Origin: Terriglobus roseus DSM 18391
GTDB taxonomy: Bacteria; Acidobacteriota; Terriglobia; Terriglobales; Acidobacteriaceae
NCBI RefSeq assembly: GCF_000265425.1
Contig: NC_018014.1
Span: 310,001-374,000, forward strand
DNA: 64,000 nucleotides
Direction: 5' to 3'
Notes under the pieces: model-generated
What the model was told of the DNA's origin: nothing
Database searches by the model: none
The model's input: the letters and a program-made list of their open reading frames with translations, nothing else
Shown here: in pieces, positions 34,697-43,274 of the stretch
How the letters are laid out: every line of letters starts with the position of its first letter
How positions within the stretch are numbered: position 1 is the first letter of the stretch
Translations under genes and position numbers: made by a program

Positions 34697-35686
34697 CTAC
34701 TTCGTCGCGGCAGAATCGTCGCCGCCCAGCGCTTTCCGAACAGCATGCCAGCTCTTGCCCAGCGCGTGTCCCGTGCTCTGCGCCGCCGTGCCCAGCGCAT
34801 TGCTACTCTGCTCGCCTGCAATCGAGATCGCCCGCCCGGTCGAGTCGCCACCCACCACCGCGCCATTGATCGCAGAATTACCGCCCAGAATCGCCGCCTG
34901 CGCGGGTCGCTTCGCCGGGTTCGCCCACGCAATATCCGTCTTCAGCAGCCGGTCGACGCGGGCCGTCCGCTCTGGCGGAAAATCGCTGCGCAGCATCTTG
35001 TCGCTCAGCGGCCCCGGCCATTGTGTCGACGAGCTCCACACCGCGCCACTCATCGGCGCTCGCAGCTCGCCCAGGTTCACCACAGGCGGACTCGCCAGAT
35101 CCACCATCCGCCCGCATCGGTCGCCGCCGCACCCATGTGTACACATCGACTCCGTCAGGAACGACCCATGTTTCCCGCTTGAGATCCACACCCGCGCTCC
35201 ATGCGTCTCCGCATCCACCGTGCTGGCGCGGGCCAGGTGGCTCGCATCGCAAACGGTATCTTCATGCGCCGCGGCATACCAGTACGCGGCGCGCCAGCTC
35301 TTCACCTCGGCCGGCTTTGAGGAGTCCGTCAGACGCAGCAGTGCAGCCACATGCTCCGCATCCAGCGGATGCCCCATGCGTCCACAGTCCCTTCGCCACA
35401 AATGGTAGAAGTGCAGTTCGATCACGTCCGGCGAACCATCCGCAACATGCCGCGGCGTCGCCTGCCCGTACAGCGTGCCATCCTCCTGCGCCACGGTCGG
35501 CACAGCAATGCCCGGCGTCAGTCTCGCAGGTCGCACCGAACAGTCGTCCGCAGCAATCTGCAGGTGCGGCGCATACTGCTGCAGCAATGCATTCTCCAGC
35601 GCATCGGACAGGCCGTCATGATCAGAGTCAGTGCTCTGCGACCTAGCGCTCGCAGCAAACAACAAGAGGAGGACAAGCAGGCGCAA
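34697..35686 (-). CDS. Secreted protein with a Ca-binding DxDxDG loop, unknown function
   Basis: A 329-residue exported protein starting with TTG (35684-35686), with GAGG 10 nt upstream, and a short signal peptide (RLLVLLLLFAASARS). The mature N-terminus reads DSDHDGLSDALENALLQQYAPHL, a classical calcium-loop repeat of the thrombospondin type 3 or EF-hand-like form, then a Cys- and His-containing domain (YAAAHEDTVCD, CTHGCGGDRCG, WISSGKHGSF) of unknown fold. VIELHFYHLW and HPLDAEHVAALL occur between. The C-terminal 60 residues are low complexity and Ser/Ala/Gly rich. Such proteins resemble vacuolar-sorting-like or DUF946-type domains, but I cannot establish that. Confidence 0.7.
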   Translation of the reverse strand: MRLLVLLLLFAASARSQSTDSDHDGLSDALENALLQQYAPHLQIAADDCSVRPARLTPGIAVPTVAQEDGTLYGQATPRHVADGSPDVIELHFYHLWRRDCGRMGHPLDAEHVAALLRLTDSSKPAEVKSWRAAYWYAAAHEDTVCDASHLARASTVDAETHGARVWISSGKHGSFLTESMCTHGCGGDRCGRMVDLASPPVVNLGELRAPMSGAVWSSSTQWPGPLSDKMLRSDFPPERTARVDRLLKTDIAWANPAKRPAQAAILGGNSAINGAVVGGDSTGRAISIAGEQSSNALGTAAQSTGHALGKSWHAVRKALGGDDSAATK

Positions 35687-35750
35687 GGGGGGCGCACCTC
35701 AGCGGGAAGTCGTTGCTCTTTTCAGATGCGATCTACGGCTTTCGAGGCTT

Positions 35751-36344
35751 TCAGGCCGTCGTCTTCACGCGCGCCTTCAAAGCCACCGCCGGATTGCCCG
35801 CATACACCGTCCACGGCTCCAGCGATCGCGTCGCCACGGACGACAGCCCCAGCACCGCGCCCTCGCCTACCTGAACACCCGGAGCAACCGAGGCCCGTGC
35901 ACAGATCCAGCAGTACGCGCCAAAGTGCATCTCGTAGGCCAGCAGCGGAAACGCGGCCGAGTTGTAATCGTGCGTGGCCCCGCACAGAAACGCCGCCTGC
36001 GACACAATCGCGTGCGAGCCAAAGTGCATCGGTGCCGGGTTATAGATCTCCGCACCGTCGGCCGCCGTCACCTGGTCCGCGCAGACCAGGTTCCACGGCG
36101 CCCAGATCTTCGACCCCGGATAGAAGTGGCAGTTCGCTCCCATCGTCGCGCCAAAGCACCGCAGCAGCATCGCGCGCCACGCATGCATCGGCCGCGGAGA
36201 CAGCCGATACAGCAGCAGCCACACCACGCCCCACGCCAGCCGCATCAGCCGATTCTTCAGGCTGAAGGCAGGGCGAAGATACGGGTCCGCAATGTCGCTC
36301 GCATACCCATGATCCGTCGCCACATAGTCCGGCTTGCTTGCCAT
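35751..36344 (-). CDS. WcaF-like colanic acid biosynthesis acetyltransferase (LbH fold)
   Basis: A 197-residue left-handed beta-helix acetyltransferase. After an N-terminal membrane-associated helix (NRLMRLAWGVVWLLLYRLSPRPMHAWR) the hexapeptide coils begin: ATMGANCHFYPGSKIWAPWNL, ADQVTAADGAEIYNP, GSHAIVSQAAFLCGATHDYNS, GVQVGEGAVLGLSSVATRSLEPWTVYAGNPAVALK. The catalytic His is likely in ATHDY. Family members O-acetylate sugar units of exopolysaccharide intermediates using acetyl-CoA. It stands alone here, with no other capsule genes beside it. Confidence 0.85.
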   Translation of the reverse strand: MASKPDYVATDHGYASDIADPYLRPAFSLKNRLMRLAWGVVWLLLYRLSPRPMHAWRAMLLRCFGATMGANCHFYPGSKIWAPWNLVCADQVTAADGAEIYNPAPMHFGSHAIVSQAAFLCGATHDYNSAAFPLLAYEMHFGAYCWICARASVAPGVQVGEGAVLGLSSVATRSLEPWTVYAGNPAVALKARVKTTA

Positions 36345-36456
36345 CTGCGCTTACCCAGCTTCCTTGTCGTTCGGTTCATGGCGCCGTTACAGCCGCAACC
36401 GATGGTCGTCCGCAAACGCGAACAGCACCATCGGCATGTGTCTCGCAAGGGAAGCG

Positions 36457-37944
36457 TTATTCTTCCGCGCGGCTCTTGTGGCCGGTCAGTTTCCCGTCCA
36501 TATCGGCCAGAATGTAAGCGGTCACGGCCAGCATACTGGTGTTGCGTTTAAAGCTGTCAGGATCCACCTTGTCCAGGGTGTCCGCCTCGGTATGGTGCCA
36601 GTCAAAGTAGTGCTCGCCAACCGTGCGGGGTGACAACGCGGGCACACCCTCTGCCGTAATCGGACCAATATCTGATCCGCCACCGCCAGGCGACAGTGTT
36701 GCTGCATCGATCGAGCCCAGCAGCGACACAATGTCCAGCATGATCGCCTGCGACTTCTGATCGTCCGCCGACATCGCCGGTGGAGTCGCTGATGGTGCAC
36801 CGCGACGTCCCCCACCGAAAGCCCCGTAGTTCATACCCAGTGGCTTCTCCGCTCCGCCATCCATCTCGATGGCAGCGACATGGTCGTTCACCTTGTCACC
36901 CAGCATCTTGCGATAGGCAATGCCGCCGGAGTCGTTACTCTCTTCGCTCACCCAGAACACAACACGAATGGTGCGCTTCGGCTTCAACCCCAGCTTGTGC
37001 AGCAGCGAAACGGCTTCAAACGTCGCCATGATGCCGCCACCATCGTCCTGCGCGCCCTGACCCACATCCCAGCTATCGATGTGGCCGCCCAGCACCACCA
37101 CTTCGTTCGGCTTCTCGCTGCCGGTGATCTCACCCATCACATTGCCAGACTCCACGTCGGCTTCCTGGTGAGCGTCCATCTGCAGGTGAACGGTAACGGG
37201 CTTGCCTTCCTTCACCAAACGCTCCAGCAGCAGCGCATCCTCGACAGAGAGCGCCGCTGCAGGGATCTTCGTGGGCACCGCAGGGTCATAGCGCAACGTA
37301 CCGGTATGCGGGGTTTGCATGGCCAGGCCAGTGGCTGAACGGACAAGCACCGCAGCCGCACCATGTGCCGCCGCCTTCGATGCAGAGCCGGTCCGATACT
37401 GCGACCCAACGCCATAGCCCTTCCATCCAGGGTTGAACAGGGCGATCTTGCCCTTCAGCGCGTCCGGGCCAAGCGCGTCCAGTTCTTTGAAGTCGCTGAA
37501 GAAGACGACGGGCGCCGTGATGCCTTCCTTCGGCGTACCCACGCTCATACCCAGGCCCAGCATGTGCAGCGGCTTCTTCACCGGCCCAACGATCTCGGCA
37601 GACTCATTGCCGCGGATCCAGTGGGGCACCATCGCCGGCTGCACCTTCACATTCTGCAGACCGGCCTTACGCATCAGCTCTGCGCCCCACGTCACGGCGT
37701 CATTCAACCGTGTCGATCCCGTAATGCGGTTGCCAACGTGATCCGTCAGGTACGTCAACGCCTTGTAGCCATCGTCATCGGCCATGCCTGCGGCCAGAAT
37801 CTTGTCGGCTGTGTCTTTGTACTTCGCTGCCAGCGGGCCGGCAACACCGGGTGTTCCAGGGCGCTGTGCGCCTGCGCCCATCTGGGCGTGGAGCGTGGTG
37901 GCTGCAAGCAGTGCAATGCCGGAAAGCGCACGGGTCAATCGCAT
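36457..37944 (-). CDS. Secreted M28-family metallopeptidase (plasma glutamate carboxypeptidase-like)
   Basis: A 495-residue zinc aminopeptidase or carboxypeptidase with a signal peptide (MRLTRALSGIALLAATTLHAQ). A PA-domain insert with KIALFNPGWKGYG and AAVLVRSATG precedes the catalytic domain. Dinuclear zinc ligands appear as GHIDSWDVGQGAQDDGGG (His and Asp), EESNDSGG (catalytic Glu and Glu ligand), EMDGG (Asp ligand) and the late His in YFDWHHTEADT. Start at 37944 has AAGGAG 5 nt upstream, clearly better than the ATG 48 nt further out. Likely a periplasmic peptide scavenger. Confidence 0.9.
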   Translation of the reverse strand: MRLTRALSGIALLAATTLHAQMGAGAQRPGTPGVAGPLAAKYKDTADKILAAGMADDDGYKALTYLTDHVGNRITGSTRLNDAVTWGAELMRKAGLQNVKVQPAMVPHWIRGNESAEIVGPVKKPLHMLGLGMSVGTPKEGITAPVVFFSDFKELDALGPDALKGKIALFNPGWKGYGVGSQYRTGSASKAAAHGAAAVLVRSATGLAMQTPHTGTLRYDPAVPTKIPAAALSVEDALLLERLVKEGKPVTVHLQMDAHQEADVESGNVMGEITGSEKPNEVVVLGGHIDSWDVGQGAQDDGGGIMATFEAVSLLHKLGLKPKRTIRVVFWVSEESNDSGGIAYRKMLGDKVNDHVAAIEMDGGAEKPLGMNYGAFGGGRRGAPSATPPAMSADDQKSQAIMLDIVSLLGSIDAATLSPGGGGSDIGPITAEGVPALSPRTVGEHYFDWHHTEADTLDKVDPDSFKRNTSMLAVTAYILADMDGKLTGHKSRAEE

Positions 37945-38033
37945 GGATCTCCTTCGATCGGTACAAAGATGAAACTTCAAACTAAGGCACAACGGGGAGT
38001 GTCTTCAGTCTCGCAGCAGCAGGGCGCAGCAGC

Positions 38034-39047
38034 CTAATGTTTTTCGTCCGGCGCTGCATGCCAGTAAGCCGTGCGTGCCGTGGCCTGCAGATCCGGATGC
38101 TGCGGCAGGCTCACCTGCAACGAATGCAGACCCGCAGTCGGGTTCGTCGGTTGAAAGCTCAGGATGTAGCGATTGCTCAGGTCGTTGGCAAACGTCGTTA
38201 GCTGCAACTCCAGGTCCTTGCGATTGGTGAACGGCATGTACGTCCCGCCAGACAGCGCCGCCACACCCTCAGCCGCATTCGACTGCATCGCGCTCAACGC
38301 CTGCCGCAACGGACGGTCAAGGTTGAAGGTGTGCAGCAGGGGCGGGTGATCCGGTGACATAAACAGCGGCGGATTCTCTGGACTGCTGTGTTTCAGCTCA
38401 TCTATCAGGTACGCCCTCTGCGCGTTGAAGCTCAGGCTGTAGATCGTGGTGTTCGTCTCGGCCAGTCGCCGCGTCATCTGCCGCAGAGCCTCGTCGCCCG
38501 CACGGAAGTGTTCATCGCTCACCAGCAGGATCAGGCGCCGACCGCGAGGATGCTGATCCCCAAACCAGTCCAGCCCATAGTCGATGGCATCCAGAACAGC
38601 GGCACCACCATCGCCCGGCTTCGGTTTTTGAAATGCATCGCGCAGATTCGTCGCGTCGTTTGAGAAGGGCCAGCGATCTTCCGGCTTGCTGTCGAACGTG
38701 ATCAGCGACACGCGATAGCGCACTGAGCCCAGCGCATACTCCAGCAGGCTGCTGATGCCTGCGTAGTTGGCAAACTGCTTCGGTGCAGCACCGCCCGTCT
38801 GCAGCAGAACGATCACGGCCAGCGGCTCGCGACTGGCTTCTTCCAGGCGCAGCTTCTGCGGCACACCGTTATCGGTAAGCGTGAAGTCTTCGGCACGCAG
38901 CGTAACGTTCAAACCCGCGCTGGAGGTTGTCGTCACCCGCGTCGGCACCAGGACCAGCGTGCTCGTCGTCCGCAGCGTATCGGCCTGCTGCGCTGCGGCA
39001 GCAGTGGCCAGCAGCAACAAGACACCTGGCAGCAGCAAGCGTCGCAT
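38034..39047 (-). CDS. Secreted VWFA-related protein (TIGR03436 type), short form
   Basis: A 337-residue exported protein and a smaller relative of the protein at 3461-6028. The signal peptide ends ATAAAAQQ. Then come LVLVPTRVTTTSSAGLNVTLRAEDFTLTDNG, the usual family strand region, and the VWA domain with LAVIVLLQTGGAAP (MIDAS position occupied by QTGG, so metal binding may be lost), RVSLITFDSK, DAIDYGLDWFGDQHPRGRRLILLVSDE and a C-terminal Ig-like SNRYILSFQPTNP. Function unknown. It lies near repeat clusters at 39184-39443. Confidence 0.85.
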   Translation of the reverse strand: MRRLLLPGVLLLLATAAAAQQADTLRTTSTLVLVPTRVTTTSSAGLNVTLRAEDFTLTDNGVPQKLRLEEASREPLAVIVLLQTGGAAPKQFANYAGISSLLEYALGSVRYRVSLITFDSKPEDRWPFSNDATNLRDAFQKPKPGDGGAAVLDAIDYGLDWFGDQHPRGRRLILLVSDEHFRAGDEALRQMTRRLAETNTTIYSLSFNAQRAYLIDELKHSSPENPPLFMSPDHPPLLHTFNLDRPLRQALSAMQSNAAEGVAALSGGTYMPFTNRKDLELQLTTFANDLSNRYILSFQPTNPTAGLHSLQVSLPQHPDLQATARTAYWHAAPDEKH

Positions 39048-39183
39048 GCGTTACCGCCACACGGTGCAAACGGAGCGAGTAGACAGAGCCATGGCACCCT
39101 CGTGATGAGAATAAAGCGTGCCATCTCTCTATGGGTTGTTCTCGAAGTCCTTTCGCACGTCTTGATTGCGAACGACTGGCAAG

Positions 39184-39443
39184 GCGGGCTGTAGGCCCGC
39201 GACCTCCCAGCCCAGGGCGAAGCCCTGGGTCATCGTCGAGTTCCGGTGGTGCGGGCTGAAGGCGCGCGACAAAGACTGGAACCGCTTCCGCATCTCCCCT
39301 CCCGGAAGACACAGCTCTTACGCGCCCGCGAAGATCTCCCCGCCCAAATGCAAAGCTCTGACGCAAACAAGGCCCTATCCACCCGGAAGGGCACAGCTTC
39401 AGCTGTGCCGCCAATGCCTCAAATTAAGACCGGGCTTTAGCCC
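39184..39443. repeat. REP-like palindrome cluster upstream of the CxCG gene
   Basis: Contains GCGGGCTGTAGGCCCGC (39184-39200), CCCAGGGCGAAGCCCTGGG (39211-39229), a copy of the GGAAGGGCACAGCTTCAGC hairpin (39385-39409) and GGGCTTTAGCCC (39432-39443). The first two, with their spacing, recur in the same orientation at 40038-40083. No coding frame is convincing. Confidence 0.75.
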
Positions 39444-39563
39444 CTGAGGTCAGCTCTCTCGCATTGCCACGAAGAAGCCAGACGAAGAACCAGGAAGCGA
39501 AGCGGCTCTGCTTCTCAGCCCCAGAGCCATATCAAAACCATGCCCAAGGCACTCCCATACAGC

Positions 39564-39779
39564 TCAGTTCGCAAGCCGCGAATGCCCCGGAGTCATCTCC
39601 GCGCTCATCGTCAGCCGGTCCGCGGCGTCCTGGCACATGCGGACCATCTCACCGAAGGCCTCCGGCTCAAGCCGTATCGTGATACCGCCCACGGTCAGAT
39701 GAATCGTCCCGCAGGAACACATGGAAACGCCGCCCAATGTCTTGCGTTCGGCGAGGGAGTACGTGTCGGAAATACACAT
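39564..39779 (-). CDS. Small CxCG cysteine protein, hypothetical
   Basis: A 71-residue protein starting MCISDTYSLAERKTLGG, then SMCSCGTIHLTVGGITIRLE and PEAFGEMVRMCQDAADRL. AGGAGA sits 9 nt before the ATG at 39777-39779, a good ribosome binding site. The CSCG with alternating hydrophobic strand residues and the second Cys-containing helix suggests a compact alpha-beta fold that might bind metal (Cys at 2, 20 and 22, and one in the helix near 49). I do not recognise a named family. It is flanked on both sides by direct copies of the same repeat module. The C-terminal 15 residues look unstructured. Confidence 0.65.
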   Translation of the reverse strand: MCISDTYSLAERKTLGGVSMCSCGTIHLTVGGITIRLEPEAFGEMVRMCQDAADRLTMSAEMTPGHSRLAN

Positions 39780-40037
39780 AAGTGGTTCTCCTGGTCGTGC
39801 GTAGATAACGAACTATTGAAAACGAATCGCTCCGCAATGGGTGCGCTTCAACCGTCGAGTGCGGTCGTGAACGAAACAGCATCGCTTTCGGAGGGGAGGT
39901 CTTTAGCCTGCCGACTCAGCCAAGAAGGAAGAAGGCTTCAACCCTTGAAGGGCTTTCACGGGTCTCCCCTTACACCTCATTCGATGAAGGGACACGCTTT
40001 GCTTTCCTTTGCATGGTCCAACCTGCAAGGCTTCCTT

Positions 40038-40121
40038 GCGGGCTGAAGGCCCGCGACTTCCTAGCCCAGGGCGAAGCCCTGGGTTGCAGGGACCAGGAAA
40101 GCCAGCGGGCTGTAGGCCCAC
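40038..40121. repeat. REP-like palindrome cluster downstream, direct copy
   Basis: GCGGGCTGAAGGCCCGC (40038-40054), CCCAGGGCGAAGCCCTGGG (40065-40083) and GCGGGCTGTAGGCCCAC (about 40105-40121). The first two reproduce the module at 39184-39229 in the same orientation, about 850 bp away. The stretch from 39780 to 40037 between the CxCG gene and this cluster shows no convincing gene. Confidence 0.75.
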
Positions 40122-40218
40122 GATAAAAGGCCTATTGCCTCAAGGAATTCGGATCTCCTCGAAAGGGAATCTGCCCCTGCAACCCGGCCCCTCCATGCCG
40201 CCCTGAAGATCGCCCTCA

Positions 40219-40842
40219 CTAAACGCCGCGCTGCGAGTAATACTCGGCAACCTGCTTGGCATTCAATTCAAACGGCACATGCATCGACCCGGGCAGTGAC
40301 AGCAGGCGTCCATGAGTGTTGTTCTCCGGCATGGCGAACTGCAGGTAGCTGGGCAGCGTCAACCGTGGATTCGATCGCGCGGGTTCCGTCATGCTGCCGG
40401 CCGCATACTCGGTCAGCTTCACAAAGTCGCCCACACGCAGCACCATGCTCCCGATGTTGACCGCCCGCCCATTCAGCAGCACGTGACCATGCGAGACAAG
40501 CTGCCGCGCGGCAGCCATGCTGCGTGCAAAGCCCAGGCGAAAGACGACGTTGTCGAGCCGGCGTTCCAGCAGACTCAGCAACTGCTCAATCCAGTTCGAT
40601 CCGCCGGAGGCAGCGATCGACTGCCGCACGAACCGGCGCAACTGCTCCTCGCGCAGCCCGTAGTGGAACATCACCTTCTGCTTCTCGCGCAGTTGCAGGG
40701 CATACTCGCTCAGCTTGCTGCGGCGGTTCTGGCCATGCTGGCCCGGTGGATAGTTGCGCTTGTCCAGCGCGCCAGGCTTGCCCAGGCCAGGCAACTCCAG
40801 GCCAAGTGCGCGCTGAATCTTGAACTTCGTCTTATGGCTCAT
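40219..40842 (-). CDS. rpsD: 30S ribosomal protein S4, stand-alone copy
   Basis: A 207-residue S4, the primary 16S-binding protein of the small subunit. PPGQHGQNRRSKLSEYALQLREKQKVMFHYG and the S4 RNA-binding core LLERRLDNVVFRLGFARSMAAARQLVSHGHVLLNGRAVNI are unmistakable. The N-terminus lacks the zinc-type CxxC motifs, so it is of the zinc-free type. S4 genes normally sit with rpsM, rpsK, rpoA and rplQ; here it is alone, so a second copy may exist elsewhere. Start at 40842 has GGAGTG 8-9 nt upstream. A 9-bp hairpin lies in the leader (40875-40895). Confidence 0.93.
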   Translation of the reverse strand: MSHKTKFKIQRALGLELPGLGKPGALDKRNYPPGQHGQNRRSKLSEYALQLREKQKVMFHYGLREEQLRRFVRQSIAASGGSNWIEQLLSLLERRLDNVVFRLGFARSMAAARQLVSHGHVLLNGRAVNIGSMVLRVGDFVKLTEYAAGSMTEPARSNPRLTLPSYLQFAMPENNTHGRLLSLPGSMHVPFELNAKQVAEYYSQRGV

Positions 40843-40874
40843 CGTGGTGCACTCCTTCCGACGGATCGGGTTCA

Positions 40875-40895
40875 AACCCGCGTCTCACGCGGGTT
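40875..40895 (-). promoter_or_regulatory. Leader hairpin upstream of the S4 gene
   Basis: AACCCGCGT and ACGCGGGTT (40875-40883 and 40887-40895) form a 9-bp stem with a 3-nt loop, about 33 nt before the start codon on the minus strand. S4 controls its own mRNA in other bacteria through a leader structure, so this is a candidate target. It is not a terminator: no T run follows. Confidence 0.45.
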
Positions 40896-41046
40896 CTCGG
40901 AAAGAGCAACGCCCCTCATCGCTGCTGCTTCTGGAACTAAGACTACTTCGGTCCGATATGTTATGACGCCATGCTTTTCATTGAATGGCGTGGATTCGCA
41001 CCTGATCGGGCGTCCGTCCCAGTCGAATGGCTGGTCCCACAAAGTA

Positions 41047-41080
41047 GCGGGTGCCCCATGTCTCGCATTTGAGACATGGG
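41047..41080 (+). repeat. Short palindromic repeat, second family (copy 2)
   Basis: Begins GCGGGTGCCCCATGTCTCGC and contains CCCATGTCTC (41055-41064) paired with GAGACATGGG (41071-41080), loop GCATTT. It matches 28 of 34 positions with 11034-11067. It lies in the divergent region between S4 and the M2 peptidase. Confidence 0.65.
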
Positions 41081-41174
41081 ATCGTTGCGCATCGACATTC
41101 GGCAGAGCCTTTCCTTCCCCAGTCAGGAGCAAGACATGGCACCCGTGGAGTCGACTCGGAGTTACACTCGCGCC

Positions 41175-43052
41175 ATGCGTTTTTCCTCTCTCGTTCTCGC
41201 AGCATCGTTATCCCTCTCCTGCGTCTCGGCCGTTGCCCAGGCCCCAGCCACCGTTGCGGATGCGAAGGCCTTCCTCGACCGCGCCAATGCCTCGCTGCTC
41301 AAGGCCGCGGTGGACGGTAGCCACGCCGAGTGGCTGGCGGAGACCTACATCAACGAAGACAGCGAAGCCACCACCGCCCTGCTCAGTGAGCAGTCTTCGA
41401 AGTTGACCCTCGACCTGATCGAAGAGAGCCACAAGTTCGACAAGCTCACACTCCCCGCAGACATGCGCCGCCAGATGATGTTGCTGCAGGTGAACGCTCC
41501 CGCAGCGCCGCACGATCCAAAGCTGCTGGCAGAGGAGTCGCAACTGGCCGCAGCGCTGACCGGTGAGTACGGCAAAGGCAAGTACTGCGCAACGCCCGAC
41601 AAGTGCATGAGCATCGATGAGGTCGACACCTTCATGGCTAAGACACGCGACGCCGACGCGCTGACCAAGGTATGGGTGGGCTGGCACAGCGTAGGCGCAC
41701 CCATGCGGCAGAAGTACGCACGCCTGGCAGAACTGCAGAACATCGGCGCGAAGGAACAGGGCTACAAGGACACCGGCGAGCTATGGCGCGCGGGCTATGA
41801 CATGAAGCCGGCCGAGTTCTCCGCAGAACTCAACCGCGCATGGACGCAGCTCGAACCGCTCTACCGCGAACTGCACACCTACGTGCGCCATCGCCTCATC
41901 GCAAAGTACGGCGCAGCCGCCGACCGTAAGGACGGCCTCATCCCCGCGCAATTACTCGGCAACACATGGGCGCAGGAGTGGGGCAACATCTACGACATCG
42001 TCGCGCCCACCGATCCGAAGCTCTCGCAGTTCAAGCCGCTCAATCTGGAAGCAGCACTCAAGCAGCAGATCGCCGCGAAGGATCCGGCAGCCGCAGCATC
42101 ATTCGTCACCGCGGGCGACCTGACCGACGACAAGGGACACGCAGCGCAGATCGCCGCCGCGAAAGACATGGTGAAATACGGCGAGAGCTTCTTCACCTCG
42201 CTCGGCTTTCCTGCACTGCCCAAGACCTTCTGGGAACGCTCGCAGTTCGTGCATCCGCGTGACCGCGATGTGGTCTGCCACGCCAGCGCATGGGACATCG
42301 ATCAGGTCGACGATCTCCGTGTGAAGATGTGCATCGAGGTCAGCGCCGATTACTTTCAGGTAGTCCATCACGAACTCGGTCACAACTTCTATCAGCGCGC
42401 CTACAACCAGCAGCCCATGCTCTTCCGCAGCGGCGCAAACGACGGCTTCCACGAGGCTATCGGCGACGCCGTCGCACTCAGCATCACGCCCGGCTACCTG
42501 AAGCAGTTAAAGCTCGCTGACACCGAACCACCCGCCGAGGCAGACATCCCCCTGCAACTGCGCACCGCACTCGACAAGGTAGCCTTCCTGCCCTTCGCCC
42601 TCGCTCTGGACACATGGCGCTGGCAGGTCTTCAGCGGCGAGATCAAACCCGCCGACTACAACAAGGCGTGGTGGCAGCTCCGCGCCAAGTACCAGGGCAT
42701 CGTCCCGCCGGTCGAGCGTTCCGAAGCCGACTTCGATCCCGGCGCCAAGATGCACGTCCCCGCCAACGTCCCCTACGCTCGTTACTTCCTCGCACGCGTC
42801 TACCAGTTCCAGTTCTACAAGGCCATGTGCGACGCCAGCGGTTACAAGGGCGCACTCAACCGCTGCAGCTTCTACGGATCGAAGGCCGCCGGCGACAAGT
42901 TGAGCGCCATGCTCATGGCCGGCCAGTCACAGCCCTGGCAGCAGACGCTCAAGGGAATGACCGGTACCGACCACCTGGACGCTCAGCCCATGCTCGACTA
43001 CTTTGCACCGCTCTATAACTGGCTCAAAGTGCAAAATGCAGCGGCGAATTAA
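41175..43052 (+). CDS. Secreted M2-family peptidyl-dipeptidase (ACE-like)
   Basis: A 625-residue zinc peptidase of the angiotensin-converting-enzyme family. Signal peptide MRFSSLVLAASLSLSCVSAVAQ. The zinc motif HELGH lies in FQVVHHELGHNFYQRAYNQQP, and the third ligand Glu is in GFHEAIGDAVALS about 24 residues on. TFWERSQFVHPRDRDVVCHASAWD and CIEVSADYF are conserved family segments. It releases dipeptides from the C-terminus of peptides, probably in the periplasm. Start taken at ATG 41175 because the longer frame does not begin with a signal; no gene follows in operon. Confidence 0.93.
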   Translation: MRFSSLVLAASLSLSCVSAVAQAPATVADAKAFLDRANASLLKAAVDGSHAEWLAETYINEDSEATTALLSEQSSKLTLDLIEESHKFDKLTLPADMRRQMMLLQVNAPAAPHDPKLLAEESQLAAALTGEYGKGKYCATPDKCMSIDEVDTFMAKTRDADALTKVWVGWHSVGAPMRQKYARLAELQNIGAKEQGYKDTGELWRAGYDMKPAEFSAELNRAWTQLEPLYRELHTYVRHRLIAKYGAAADRKDGLIPAQLLGNTWAQEWGNIYDIVAPTDPKLSQFKPLNLEAALKQQIAAKDPAAAASFVTAGDLTDDKGHAAQIAAAKDMVKYGESFFTSLGFPALPKTFWERSQFVHPRDRDVVCHASAWDIDQVDDLRVKMCIEVSADYFQVVHHELGHNFYQRAYNQQPMLFRSGANDGFHEAIGDAVALSITPGYLKQLKLADTEPPAEADIPLQLRTALDKVAFLPFALALDTWRWQVFSGEIKPADYNKAWWQLRAKYQGIVPPVERSEADFDPGAKMHVPANVPYARYFLARVYQFQFYKAMCDASGYKGALNRCSFYGSKAAGDKLSAMLMAGQSQPWQQTLKGMTGTDHLDAQPMLDYFAPLYNWLKVQNAAAN

Positions 43053-43091
43053 CGCCTTTGTACAAACTGTCTACTGAATCGTCTCAATAAC

Positions 43092-43134
43092 GCGGTCCCA
43101 CGCCCTCCAAAGCACACAAAAGGCGTGGGACCGC
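43092..43134. repeat. Inverted repeat with 13-bp perfect arms
   Basis: GCGGTCCCACGCC (43092-43104) is the reverse complement of GGCGTGGGACCGC (43122-43134), with a 17-nt loop. It lies 40 nt after the M2 peptidase stop and could end its transcript, though the T run is missing. A promoter-like pair, TTGCAC (43135-43140) and CATAAT (43159-43164, spacing 18), follows directly for the next gene. Confidence 0.6.
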
Positions 43135-43274
43135 TTGCACATACGCATCCCGCGGGTTCATAATCCCCGGCACGGCACGTTCCATTGCACCGCCCCAGGC
43201 CCACGCCAGCGGGCCCCTGATCGACTTGGACAGAACTTCGCATTTGCAGCCAAAGACAAAGAAAGCAGACCAGC

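Noticed and set aside
40869..40895. GGGTTCAAACCC resembles a tRNA T-arm
   Set aside because: No acceptor stem, anticodon arm or D-arm around it; it is part of a simple leader hairpin.
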